Part shown: piece by piece, positions 26,989 to 36,400 of the stretch | Numbering within the stretch: position 1 is the stretch's first letter | Layout: every line of letters begins with the position of its first letter | Source of the DNA: Bryobacterales bacterium | GTDB lineage: Bacteria; Acidobacteriota; Terriglobia; Bryobacterales; Bryobacteraceae | Direction: 5' to 3' | Assembly (NCBI GenBank): GCA_020847975.1 | Contig: JADLBD010000160.1 | Location: forward strand, 1 to 46,747 | Length of the DNA: 46,747 nucleotides | Notes under the pieces: model-generated | Databases searched by the model: none | What the model was told of the DNA's origin: nothing | What the model saw: only the letters and a program-made list of their open reading frames with translations | Program-made: the position numbers and the translations under genes

Positions 26989-27225
26989 ATGATTGCCGTC
27001 CGCCTCGCCCTCGCCATCCCGAGCAATGGCGTTCGCGACTTCCTCCGCCACTCCATGCGGGAGGCGGCGTGATTCGTATCGCACTTGCCGCAGTGTCCGC
27101 AATGGCCCAAGCCGGACTCAACACCCTGCTCTCTCGACCGTCAGGAAGACGAACCTACTTCCAACTTCGCCATCCCCCTCGTCCTTCTGCTCACCGGGTA
27201 CAAGGCGGCATGGATCCCTCTTGTT
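26989..27225 (+). pseudogene. Decayed copy of the protease-regulator junction
   Basis: Bases 26989-27130 closely match 29065-29206, the junction of the intact operon: the end of a trypsin-like protease (MIAVRLALAIPSNGVRDFL... stop) overlapping a GTG start of a LuxR-type regulator (VIRIALAAVSAMAQAGLNTLL). About 100 bases are then deleted with loss of frame, and similarity resumes as LDRQEDEPTSNFAIPLVLLL before fading near 27210. Both genes are dead. It shows that a second copy of this operon once lay immediately upstream, now reduced to about 240 bases. Confidence 0.75.
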
Positions 27226-27330
27226 GAACAGACAGACAGAGCAGTTATGACAATGTTTGGTCTGGTATCGTAAGAATAGTAGTACGCCTGCCCCCCAATA
27301 TGGGCAGAGCCGATCCCAGGGGCTTCTGTC

Positions 27331-27500
27331 ATGCCTGCCGCAATTCTCGTGGATGGTGGTTGCTTTCTGAAGCGCTATCGGCCGCTAAACTAGCTCGGCG
27401 AGAAGGGATCGACTTCATTCTCGACCCCATGTGGGGATCGCTGCCCGCGGACCTCCATGAGCATGTGGATGGACTTCGATCAACTTGTCCCCGCCCTCCC
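27331..27500 (+). pseudogene. NYN-domain protein remnant
   Basis: The ATG at 27331 opens MPAAILVDGGCFLKRYRPLN and stops at 27391. This is the typical first strand of NYN (PIN-like nuclease) proteins, with the D of the IxVDGG motif. In another frame a later piece, EGIDFILDPMWGSLPADL followed by HEHVDGLRS (about 27405-27480), resembles downstream parts of such proteins, so the gene has suffered a deletion and frameshift. From 27500 to 27665 I see only low-complexity CT-rich sequence leading to the next gene. Confidence 0.5.
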
Positions 27501-27665
27501 CAACGAGCCGAATACGGCGAGAACACATGAACCCGAAGCGAATCGCTCCGCGGCCATAGCCAAGCGACTCCCCCACCTCCCCGATCTTCCAGGTCCCCCC
27601 TCCCCGATCTTCCGATGCGCCCCGGCCCCCCGCCGCCGCATCCTGGAAGCATAGGAACCACCCGA

Positions 27666-28577
27666 ATGCATAACCCCCTCCTGGAACTTTCTGATCACCT
27701 CGCCGCCGCCGTCGAATCCGCCAGCCGGTTCATCCTCGCCGTCACCGCCCACCCGCGCCTGCCGGCCAGCGGCATCCACTGGCAGCCCGGCGTCGTCGTC
27801 TCCACCGCCCACACCCTGAAGGGACACACCTCCGCCGAACTCACCCTCCCCGACGGCTCCACCCAATCCGTCAAACTCGCCGCCAAGGACGCCGCCACCG
27901 ACCTCGCCGTCTATCGCATCGATGCCGCTCACCTGCCCACCCCTACTTTCACCGGTCCCGACACCCTCCGCCCCGGAAACCTCGCCCTCGCCGCCGGACG
28001 CTCCACCCGCGGCGGACCCACCGCCTCCCTCGGACTCATCAGTTCCCTCTCCGCTCCCTGGCGCACCTGGCAAGGCGGCCTCATCGACCACCACATCCAA
28101 CTCGACATCGGCCTCTATCCCAGCAGCAACGGAGGCGCCGTCCTCGATTCCCAGGGCCGCATCATCGGCATGGCTACCGGGGCCTTCTCCCGCTTCGGCG
28201 CTATCGCCATCCCCACTGCCACCATCCAGCGCTCCCTCGAAACTCTCCTCCTCACCGGCTACATGCCCCGCGGATACCTCGGCGTCGGTTTGCGCCCCGT
28301 CCCGCTCCCTGCCTCCCTCCGCGCCAAACTCCCCACTCCTGCCGAGTCCGCCCTCATCGTCCTCTCCGTCGAACCCGGCAGCGCCGCCGACGCCGCAGGC
28401 CTCATTGTCGGCGACATCCTCACCGCCATCGGCTCCACCCCGGCCAGCCTCCCCGAGGACGTCCAATCCGCCCTCGGTCCCGATTCCGTCGGCAAGACCG
28501 TCGCCGCCTCCATCCTTCGCGGTGGCAACCTCCTCGAGATCCAAATCACCGCCGGCGAACGTCGCGAGGAGCAGTAA
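27666..28577 (+). CDS. PDZ-containing trypsin-like pseudoprotease (Ser-to-Asn)
   Basis: HtrA-like protein of 303 residues without signal peptide or membrane segment, so probably cytoplasmic. The trypsin-like domain (about 1-195) keeps H49 in VVVSTAHT and D79 in ATDLAVYRID, but where GNSGGP should carry the nucleophile it reads SSNGGAV, with N155 at the Ser position. The PDZ domain (about 200-300) begins GYLGVGLRP and contains SVEPGSAADAAGL. It is likely catalytically dead and serves as a binding partner or regulator of the active protease encoded 4 bases downstream. The start at 27666 has AGGAA about 10 bases upstream. Confidence 0.83.
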   Translation: MHNPLLELSDHLAAAVESASRFILAVTAHPRLPASGIHWQPGVVVSTAHTLKGHTSAELTLPDGSTQSVKLAAKDAATDLAVYRIDAAHLPTPTFTGPDTLRPGNLALAAGRSTRGGPTASLGLISSLSAPWRTWQGGLIDHHIQLDIGLYPSSNGGAVLDSQGRIIGMATGAFSRFGAIAIPTATIQRSLETLLLTGYMPRGYLGVGLRPVPLPASLRAKLPTPAESALIVLSVEPGSAADAAGLIVGDILTAIGSTPASLPEDVQSALGPDSVGKTVAASILRGGNLLEIQITAGERREEQ

Positions 28578-28581
28578 CCCC

Positions 28582-29148
28582 ATGCCTGCCCCGAACCTCG
28601 GCGACATCGGAGAGCAACTCCGCCGTTCCACCGTGCAGGTCCTCCTTCCCTCCCGCGGCGGCGGCTCCGGCGTCATCACCTCCAGCCTCGGCCTCATCGT
28701 CACCAACGCCCACGTCGTGCGCGGCCGCCATCCCACCGTGGAACTATGGGATGGCCGCCGCTTCCCCGCGCGCCTCCTCGCCCTCGCCCGCCGCCACGAT
28801 CTCGCCCTGCTCAAGATCGAAACACTCGGCCTTCCAGCCGCTGCCCTTGGCGATTCCAGCGCCCTTCGCCCCGGAGAAATCGCCATTGCCGCCGGCAACC
28901 CACTCGGATTCACCGGAGCCCTCAGCACCGGTGTCATCCACACCGTTGGCCCCCTCCAGGGTCTCGGCCCCAACAACTGGGTTCAGGCCGCGGTTCGTCT
29001 CGCTCCCGGAAACTCCGGCGGCCCGCTCGCCGATGCCCGCGGCCATGTCATCGGAATCAACACCATGATCGCCGCCGGCCTCGCCCTCGCCATCCCCAGC
29101 AACGTCGTGCGCGACTTCCTCCGCCTCTCCAAGCGGGAGGCGGCGTGA
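28582..29148 (+). CDS. Compact trypsin-like serine protease, no signal peptide
   Basis: S1C-type protease of 188 residues, only the protease domain: H44 in IVTNAHVVRG, D73 in RRHDLALLKIE and S145 in APGNSGGPLA, all intact. There is no leader and no PDZ. The upstream paralogue supplies a PDZ domain but lacks the nucleophile, so the two may work as a complex. The start follows AGGAG by 10 bases; the stop overlaps the regulator start (GTGA). A decayed copy of its last codons lies at 26989. The substrate is unknown. Confidence 0.87.
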   Translation: MPAPNLGDIGEQLRRSTVQVLLPSRGGGSGVITSSLGLIVTNAHVVRGRHPTVELWDGRRFPARLLALARRHDLALLKIETLGLPAAALGDSSALRPGEIAIAAGNPLGFTGALSTGVIHTVGPLQGLGPNNWVQAAVRLAPGNSGGPLADARGHVIGINTMIAAGLALAIPSNVVRDFLRLSKREAA

Positions 29149-29765
29149 TTCGGGTCGCCCTTGCCGCACCCTCCGCCATGGCGCGCGCCGGACTCTCCGC
29201 CCTGCTCGCCCACGACGGCCTCGAGATCATCGGGACCGCCCCCGACCTCCCGGCACTCTCCGCCCTCATCGAGGAACGCCCCCCGGATGTCGCCGTCATC
29301 TCCCTGGACCGTCAGGACGACGAACCCCCGTCCGATCTCCTGCAATTCACCACCATCCCCCTCGTCCTTCTGCTCGACGACCCGCAACCCCCTTGGACCG
29401 CCGCCGCCCTTCGCGCCGGAGTCAAAGCCGTCCTCCCCGCCGATTCCACCGCCGAAGAACTCCAGGCCACTGTCCAAGCCGCCGCCGCCGGGCTCATCGT
29501 TCTTCACCCCAACGACACCCAACCCGTCCTCATCTCTCCCACACCCCACGAATCCAGCCTCGCCCTCGAACCCCTCACCCCACGCGAAACCGAAGTCCTC
29601 CGCCTCCTCTCCCACGGACTCGGCAACAAAGAAATCGCCGCCCGCCTCCACATCTCCGAGCACACCGTCAAATTCCACGTCGCCGCCGTCATGGGCAAAC
29701 TCGGAGCCGGCACCCGCACCGAAGCCGTCACCATCGGCCTCCGCCAAGGCCTCATCCTTCTCTGA
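29145..29765 (+). CDS. LuxR-type regulator with degenerate receiver domain
   Basis: NarL/LuxR-like regulator of 206 residues, with a GTG start overlapping the protease stop and GGGAGG four bases upstream. The N domain (about 1-120) has the receiver fold but not its chemistry: the acidic pair is lost at MIRVALAAPS, the phospho-Asp position is S53 (PPDVAVISLD) and the late Lys is Ala (AVLPAD). The HTH (about 144-206) is intact (LTPRETEVLRLLSHGLGNKE, HTVKFHVAAVMGKL). It therefore probably responds to ligand, protein binding or cleavage rather than phosphorylation. Being in an operon with a protease pair, cleavage is an attractive but untested signal. Confidence 0.88.
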   Translation: MIRVALAAPSAMARAGLSALLAHDGLEIIGTAPDLPALSALIEERPPDVAVISLDRQDDEPPSDLLQFTTIPLVLLLDDPQPPWTAAALRAGVKAVLPADSTAEELQATVQAAAAGLIVLHPNDTQPVLISPTPHESSLALEPLTPRETEVLRLLSHGLGNKEIAARLHISEHTVKFHVAAVMGKLGAGTRTEAVTIGLRQGLILL

Positions 29766-29810
29766 AAACTCTGAAAAAAACCTGCGCCTCCGCGCTCTCC
29801 GCGAGAAACC

Positions 29811-30779
29811 CTAAAACGTCGCGATCGGATTCAACGGCGACCCCGTCCCACCCGGCACCGGAATCGGCGACGCGCTGATCAGAAACTCCCACCGGTTCCT
29901 CTTCGCCGCCTCCGCCCCCACCGCCTCGAGATCGCAATTGTCGAAAATCGGCGTCCCCAGCGCGATCAACACCAATTGATGAATCGGCTGCGTCACCCCC
30001 GCCACACCCGACGGCAGCACGTCGCTCGCCGCGTCGCTCCCGATCATCGCCACATCCCGCGCCTTCAGCCACGGCACGCACGAAGCATCGAGCCCCGCCG
30101 CCTTGTTCCCGATATCCCACGGCCCCTTCGCCGCTCTCCGCGCCCACCGCCCCGTCCGGATGAAGATCACATCCCCCGGACCCACCTTCACCCCCGCCTT
30201 CTTTTCCCACGCATCCAGATCCTCCGGATAGATCGCTGTCCCCGGCTCCAGATACGGCACGCCCTTCAACCTCGGAATATCCATCAGAATCCCTCGCGTG
30301 AAAATTCCGTTCCTGAAGTTCGTCACCGCCAGCTTCTGCGCCCCTGCATCCGTAATCGTCTCTTGCCGCACCCCGTTGTACATCTGCCCCTGGTAGAAAA
30401 TGTGGCACAGCGAGTCCATGTGCGTGTGCGCAAACCCGTGGTAGTTCACTTTGTATTCGTCCACGCTGAACTGCCCCATCGGCCGGGCCCCGGTCGCCAT
30501 CATCACATGGCTGAATGGCGATCCATTATCCACTGCTTTCTCGATCAAAGTGTCATGCGCCAGCGATACCGAAACCCCATCCTTCACCAGCGCCGCGGCC
30601 TGCCGCCGCTTCGCTGGAGTGATCAGGTTTACCGTCCCCATCTGGTCTTCTTTCCCCCATCTCCCCCAGTTCGATAGCTCCTTCATCCACTTGTCTATGG
30701 TTGCTTTCGTCACCGTACGCCTCTGCTGCCCCACAAGGAAGGAAGAGGCAATCAGCAAAACAACAAGCGATCTCAGCAT
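29811..30779 (-). CDS. Exported cyclase-family hydrolase (kynurenine formamidase-like)
   Basis: Metal-dependent hydrolase of the cyclase family, 322 residues from the ATG at 30779, which gives a signal peptide (MLRSLVVLLIASSFLVGQQ); GTG at 30800 is an alternative. The family motif HxxxHTHxDxxxH appears as HGFAHTHMDSLCH. Later PGDVIFIRTGRWARR and IGSDAASDV fit the fold. Related enzymes open N-formylkynurenine or hydrolyse lactones or imides; the substrate here is unknown. It is the last gene of a four-gene minus-strand operon, 46 bases after the deacetylase. Confidence 0.85.
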   Translation of the reverse strand: MLRSLVVLLIASSFLVGQQRRTVTKATIDKWMKELSNWGRWGKEDQMGTVNLITPAKRRQAAALVKDGVSVSLAHDTLIEKAVDNGSPFSHVMMATGARPMGQFSVDEYKVNYHGFAHTHMDSLCHIFYQGQMYNGVRQETITDAGAQKLAVTNFRNGIFTRGILMDIPRLKGVPYLEPGTAIYPEDLDAWEKKAGVKVGPGDVIFIRTGRWARRAAKGPWDIGNKAAGLDASCVPWLKARDVAMIGSDAASDVLPSGVAGVTQPIHQLVLIALGTPIFDNCDLEAVGAEAAKRNRWEFLISASPIPVPGGTGSPLNPIATF

Positions 30780-30825
30780 AGGAGAGCCAGTATACCTCAC
30801 CGCCTTCCAAGCCTCCGCTCGAACC

Positions 30826-31563
30826 TCAGAAACTCCTCACCCCCATCGCCACTACATCATCCACCCGCATCATCTCTTTCACCACGAACGGCTCCCCATA
30901 CCGCACCCCAATCAGATTCCCGTAAAACCGCGCCACCGCCGCCAGCCGTTCACGGATCTCCTCCTTCTTCGGAAACAGCCCTGACCCGTCATCCTGCTCC
31001 CCGTATTGCGACTCGTACTCGAGCAGCGCCTGCATCCGCCGCTCGAACTGCGCGCTGATGTCCACCACGAACGTCGGTGTCACATTCGCGTACAGCGACG
31101 CATACAACACCTTGAACGGCCGGTGCGGCTTGCTCTCTCCTTCGTCCATCTTCGCCAGCCCCGACAAAAAACACGCCTCATACGCCAACTCAGTTGTCTT
31201 ATAGTGGTCCGGATGCCGCCCTTCCCAATACGGCAGAATCACCACCCGCGGCCGCAGCCGCCGGATCTCCCCCACCATCGTCATCCGCGCCGGTAGCGAA
31301 TTGTCCAGCCGCGCATCCGGAAATCGCAGGTTCCCCCGCCATGACAGCCGCATTTGCCGCCCCGCTGCCAGCGACTCCTCCATCCGCACCGCCTGCGTTC
31401 CCCGCGTCCCCATATCCCCGGCCGTCATGTCCAGCACGCCCGTCCGGTACCCCATCTCCGCCATCCGCAGCATCGTCCCGCCGCAGGTTTGCTCCACGTC
31501 ATCCGGATGCGCGGCGATCGCCAGCAGGTCCAAGGGTTGGAAATCGTCAGGTAAATCGAGCAT
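30826..31563 (-). CDS. bshB1: PIG-L/LmbE deacetylase, BshB1-like
   Basis: Zinc N-deacetylase of 245 residues. The metal motif AAHPDDVE is at residues 18-25, and the second His region is WEGRHPDHYKTTE. The segment MTAGDMGTRGTQAVRMEES is characteristic of BshB1, which converts GlcNAc-malate to GlcN-malate in bacillithiol synthesis, a thiol cofactor known from Acidobacteria as well as Firmicutes. Cytoplasmic. The rhomboid gene ends 9 bases upstream, so it is third in an operon. The enzyme family is certain; the bacillithiol role is likely from that segment, but BshA and BshC are not in this window. Confidence 0.85.
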   Translation of the reverse strand: MLDLPDDFQPLDLLAIAAHPDDVEQTCGGTMLRMAEMGYRTGVLDMTAGDMGTRGTQAVRMEESLAAGRQMRLSWRGNLRFPDARLDNSLPARMTMVGEIRRLRPRVVILPYWEGRHPDHYKTTELAYEACFLSGLAKMDEGESKPHRPFKVLYASLYANVTPTFVVDISAQFERRMQALLEYESQYGEQDDGSGLFPKKEEIRERLAAVARFYGNLIGVRYGEPFVVKEMMRVDDVVAMGVRSF

Positions 31564-31572
31564 GGAACAGTT

Positions 31573-32241
31573 TCACCAGTTGAGATCGTAGCGCCGCCGG
31601 AACCGGTCCCGCGTCTTGAATACACGAATCAGCAGATACCCCGTCAGGAATCCGCCCACGTGGGCAAACCACGCCACTCCGCCCTGCGAGGCCGACGAAT
31701 AACCTATTTCTCCCACTCCACTGAAAATTTGTAACAGAAACCAGTAGATCAATACGAATACTGCCGGAAGTTCGAAAGTCGTAAAGAAGATAATGATCGG
31801 AACCAGCATCAGGATCCGGGATCGCGGAAACTTCGCCAGATACGCCCCCATGATCCCCGCAATCGCTCCGCTCGCTCCGATCGTCGGCATCCGCGACCCG
31901 GCGTTGAACAGTACATGCACCACCCCTGCCGCCACCCCGCAGATCAAGTAGAACAGCAGGTACTTGCCATGCCCCAGAATGTCCTCCACGTTATCCCCGT
32001 AGATCCACAGGAACCACATGTTCCCGATCACGTGCATCCAACCTCCATGCAGGAACATCGACGTCAGCAGATCCACATACTGGAAGTGCCGCGGCACAAT
32101 CCCGAACACCGATATCAACTCATTCCGCGAGAACGGATCAAGCGAAAGCTCGAAGAAAAACACGACAAAATTGACGATGATGATCCCGATCGTGACAATG
32201 GGCGTCGTGTAACTGGGCTGGGTGTCGCGAAGCGGAATCAT
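31573..32241 (-). CDS. Rhomboid-family intramembrane serine protease
   Basis: Six-to-seven-helix membrane protease of 222 residues. Active-site and structural motifs: FLHGGWMHVIGNMWFLWIYG (loop 1 and helix 2), IGASGAIAGIMGAYL with nucleophile S124, and FAHVGGFLTG with H194. The start at 32241 overlaps the stop of the kinase gene by four bases (ATGA), giving coupling. The frame runs open to 32625, but that stretch is the kinase gene in another frame. It is expected to cut single-pass membrane substrates; none can be named. Confidence 0.93.
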   Translation of the reverse strand: MIPLRDTQPSYTTPIVTIGIIIVNFVVFFFELSLDPFSRNELISVFGIVPRHFQYVDLLTSMFLHGGWMHVIGNMWFLWIYGDNVEDILGHGKYLLFYLICGVAAGVVHVLFNAGSRMPTIGASGAIAGIMGAYLAKFPRSRILMLVPIIIFFTTFELPAVFVLIYWFLLQIFSGVGEIGYSSASQGGVAWFAHVGGFLTGYLLIRVFKTRDRFRRRYDLNW

Positions 32242-33212
32242 GCGGAGGTCGTAATGCCGGCGTGTGCAAAGTCCGGGTGGATGCGCCGCTCGGCTTTTCT
32301 CATCAAGGCGTACGCCTCGGCCGAGGTGCTGATCCCGCCCCTCGCCCCTAGCGCGCGGCAATTGAGCGCAGCCATCGCGTTCGAAAAATCGAGTGCGTCC
32401 GCCATGGGCATCCCCTCGAGCACAGCATAGCAAAAGGCTCCGTGAAACACGTCTCCCGCCCCCGTCGTGTCCACGCAGTTCACTACGAATGCCGGCGAGT
32501 AATACACGTGCCCGTTTACCCTCGCCAGCGCTCCGTACGAGCCCAGCGTCATCGCCGCCACCGGTATCCCGTATTCCTTCTGAATCAGTCCCAGTGCCTT
32601 CAGCGGATCCTTCTCCTTCGTCCACGCCACCGGAAATTCCGAACTCGCCACCAGATGCGTCACGTGCGGCAGCACCCCCTCGAACCCGGGATATATCGTA
32701 TCCACATCCACCGTCACCGGCATCTCCGCTTCCCGCGCCAGTTTCGCCGCCTTCTCCACCGCCTGCGTGTCGTGCCCGTCAATATGCAGCAGCCGCGCGC
32801 ACGTAATCATCCGCGCGTGGATCTCCTCCGGCTGAAGGCGCAATCCCTCCGGCCGGCTCCAGAACACCGTCCTTTCCCCCGTCGTCCGGTCAATAATGAT
32901 GTACGCCGTCTGGTTCGGTGTGTTCTTCCTCACCTGCACATCGTCCAGATTGATCCCCGTGCTTTGTAAACTCTCCAGTTGAATCCGCCCCCGCTCATCG
33001 TCCCCCACCGTGCCGATATACTTCGTGCGCAGTCCCAGCCGCGAACACGCCACCATCGCGCTTGCCACCTGCCCCCCGGGACTCAGCATCTCTTCATCAA
33101 ACGCCACCTTCCCGGCATAAGCCGGGAAGTGCGGCACAAGGATCACCGTATCCGTGGCATTGAGACCAATGCCAACCACATCAAATTCGGGCATAACCCG
33201 GCATGGTACCAC
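32238..33212 (-). CDS. PfkB-family sugar kinase (ribokinase-like)
   Basis: ATP-dependent kinase of 324 residues. It begins FDVVGIGLNATDTV with the sugar-binding SPGGQVASAM segment (GG motif), and has the PfkB C-terminal signature VDTTGAGDVFHGAF containing the catalytic Asp and anion hole. ATG 33212 follows AGGGGG by 9 bases; ATG 33194 is an alternative with poorer ribosome site. It is first of the operon kinase, rhomboid, deacetylase, cyclase. Members phosphorylate ribose, fructose, nucleosides and others, and the substrate cannot be read here. Confidence 0.9.
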   Translation of the reverse strand: MVPCRVMPEFDVVGIGLNATDTVILVPHFPAYAGKVAFDEEMLSPGGQVASAMVACSRLGLRTKYIGTVGDDERGRIQLESLQSTGINLDDVQVRKNTPNQTAYIIIDRTTGERTVFWSRPEGLRLQPEEIHARMITCARLLHIDGHDTQAVEKAAKLAREAEMPVTVDVDTIYPGFEGVLPHVTHLVASSEFPVAWTKEKDPLKALGLIQKEYGIPVAAMTLGSYGALARVNGHVYYSPAFVVNCVDTTGAGDVFHGAFCYAVLEGMPMADALDFSNAMAALNCRALGARGGISTSAEAYALMRKAERRIHPDFAHAGITTSA

Positions 33213-33365
33213 GCCCCCTGACAGAAACTGTTTGTGATCTCCTATGAGCTTGTAGTGCGCGAATCCTTCTCCCCAGTCCCCGAAAGAACGGGGGAACGCC
33301 CGCTCGGCGGGATGAGCCTATGCTCTATCCTTCCCTCCGCCCGAACCGTCCCCCCTCAGTGACTC

Positions 33366-33437
33366 TCCAGGGAACGGCGTCAAGGCTCCCTGGAATCAGG
33401 GACGTGCGGCCTCTGCGCTCAAGGCGCGATGCCGCAC
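33366..33437. terminator. Double hairpin downstream of the TonB-dependent receptor
   Basis: TCCAGGGA/TCCCTGGA (33366-33394) and GTGCGGC/GCCGCAC (33404-33437, with a nested GCGC stem) lie just past the receptor stop on the minus strand. There is no T-run on either strand, so this may be a weak or factor-dependent terminator or a 3'-end stabiliser. I see nothing else in the spacer 33213-33446 apart from the ribosome site of the kinase gene. Confidence 0.4.
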
Positions 33438-33446
33438 GGTTAGTGC

Positions 33447-36400
33447 TCAGAACATGTACTTCAACCCGAACTGAACCACTCGCGAGTCGCCGGGCATTCC
33501 CGCCGCACCCTGCACTGTGCTCGTCACCCGTCCGAAATTGTTCGGGTCCCGGATGTTCAGTCCCGGCGCGCCGAGATTCACGTGGTTGAACAAATTGAAA
33601 AACTCCGCCCGAAATTGCAAGGAGTGAGATTCATAGAAGCGGAAGTTCTTCACCAGCGATCCGTCCACCTGATTCAGCCCCGGCAGATACACCTGGTCTC
33701 TCATTGACGTCCCGAACTGCCCCAGTTGCGGTAGGGCGAAGGCCGCCGTATTGAACCACCGGTCGCGCGTCCGCTGCCCTCTGTCGAGCAGCCAGTTCTG
33801 CCCTGCTACCACATCCGGCCTCGACGCGATCCCCGTCCCGGTCGTGTCCACTACGCTCGATAGCGCCGCCGCGAAACCGGTCTGCTCCGTGATGATCGTG
33901 CCCAACTGCCAGCCGCCGAACATCGTCCTCACCAGCCGGCTCCCGCTGTCCCGGAACAGTGGAATGTCGTAGATCACTGCAACAGACAGGCGGTGGCGAA
34001 TATCGAACGCCGAGGGAGACTTGCTTGCCGCGAGGTTGAAGTAGTCCTGGATGGTGCCCAAAAAGCTCCCGCCGCCGACGCTGGAAATGTCCGCATTCGA
34101 AAGGCTCTTCGAAAACGTGTAGGCCCCGATCAGCGACAACCCGCGCCCTACCCGCCGCTCCAGCTTCGTTTGCAGCGAATGGTAGGTGGAATTTCCGATG
34201 GATTTCACCACGCTGATGTTGTCGAAACCCTGGAACGGCCGCCGGCTCGCAATCGAACTCGTCACCACCGACGGATTCACCACCTGGATCGGCCGGTTTC
34301 CGTCCACCGCCGCCGTCAGTTTCGTCCCCTTCGCTCCCACATAACCCACGTCCAGGAACATCTGCTTCGGCAGCCTCTTCTGCACCGTGAAGTTCCACTG
34401 CTGGTTGTACGAGGTGCGGATATTCGGATCGAGTGCGCCCGAGCCGAACAGCCCCGCTCGAGTGGTGCCCTGCTGCTGGAACGCCGTCGCCACGTTAATC
34501 GGATTGTTCGCGTTCCCAGTGAACGACAACGTCGCCACGATCGGCGGATTCAGCGTCAGCGTTGTCCACGAGTTCGTAATCTCCGGCGTGTAGTAAATCC
34601 CATATCCCCCGCGGATCACCAGGTCATTCAGTTTCGGAACCTGATAGGCGAATCCGATCCGCGGCCCGAAGTCGTTCTTGTCCGGATACACCAGCGCCGC
34701 CGGCCGGTCCGCCGTGTCCGAAATGTCCGGAAAACCGTGGAACGTCTGCCGCGCCGGCACGAATCCGTTCAAATCAAAATTCGTCGCCTTCCCGCGCTGC
34801 ACCGGAGGCTGGAAGTACTCATACCGCATCCCCCAGTTCAATGTGAGGTGCGCCGAAACTTTCCAGTCATCCTGGAAATAATACCCGTGCCACCAGTTGT
34901 TCATGCGCGTCGCGAACGGATCTACGCTCACTCCGGCATCGGTGGCAAGTCCCAGCAGGAATTCCGCAAACTGGTTGTCTCTCGTCCCCGTCGTTCCTGC
35001 CGCCGCCGTCACCGTCCCGTTAAACCCGAACGATCCGCGCGGATTCACCGCCTCGTCAAATGTCCAGTTGCGCCGCGCGATCTGCCCGCCGAACTTCAGA
35101 TTGTGCGAGCCGATTCGCGTCGACACGTTGTCCGAAATCTGCCACAACTGGTTCAGCCGGTCCCGAGGGCCGATCCCGCGCACCGATGGCAGCGTGTAGC
35201 CTGCGCTGAACGTTGGCGGGCCGTAATCCCGAGCCCGTTTCGTTACTCCCGCGACTCCAATAATGTTGCCGATGTCAAACGCCGGGTTGTCCGTCGTTCC
35301 GAAGAATTCATGCTCGAAAAAGCGATTCCACCCCGCGCGCAATTCGTTCACCGTCGACGCGCCGAAAACGTGCGTCTCCGCCAAAGACAGGTTCTGTCCC
35401 CGCGCGCGGTTCCCGCGTGTGTCGAAGCCGAACGTCGGCGTCGTATCGTCCGCCTGCGTATTGAACATGTAACTTCCGCTCAGGTTGTCGCGCGAGGAAA
35501 AGCTGTGGTCGATCCGGCTCACATACTGGTCCTGCGTGATCGGCGCCGCTACGCGCGGGCCGCGGAAGTTGATTCCCGGATCATTCGCGTTCGGTGCCGG
35601 CACGAACCCATCCAGAAACTTCCGCGCATACGGAGCAATCCGCGATGAAGGAATCACGTTCCCCGCAAACGGCTGCTTCGTTGTCGGATCGTAAATCGGA
35701 GCCGCGATCGACGAGAAATCCCCCTGCCGCAGCGCAGTCGGAGGAACCAGCGCAATTCCCCCGAACGAACCCGCCACCTGCCGCCCGCTCTCCCAATTGA
35801 AGAAGAAAAACGTCTTGTTCTTCCCGTTGTACAGCTTCGGAACCAGCACCGGACCGCCGAGATTCGCCCCGTATTGGTTGCGGTTCAACCGCGGCGACTT
35901 CGCCCCTGGCACCCGCGGCTGAAATCCGTTCAACGCCGTAAACGCATCGTTGCGGTTAAACCACCATGCCGTCGAGTGGAATGAGTTCGTCCCGCTCTTC
36001 GTCGTCAGGTTCACCTGCCCGCCCGGCGCGCCGCCTACTTCCGCCGAATACGTGCTCGACTGCACCTTGAATTCGTTGATCGCGTCCACCGACGGTGAAA
36101 ACGCGAAGCTGTACGAGTCCAGGTCCATCGCTTCGATTCCGTCATAATAAAATCGGTTCTGCGTGTCGCGGGCGCCATTGGCGGACATGCCGACCGCCTG
36201 TCCCACCGAACCCCGCAAGCGCCGCACCGTGATCGACCCCGGCGTTCCCGGGTTCACCCCCGGAGTCAACAACGCCAACTGCACGAACGACCGTCCATTC
36301 AGCGGCAGTTCCACCACCTTCTGCGAATCGATCACCGTGCCCACCGTCGCGTTTTCCGTCTGCATCAGCAGCGCGCCCGCTTCCACCGTCACCGACTCCG

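Noticed and set aside
33993..35648. Plus-strand frame of 551 codons opposite the TonB-dependent receptor
   Set aside because: Arg-rich shadow with no start signal or domain.
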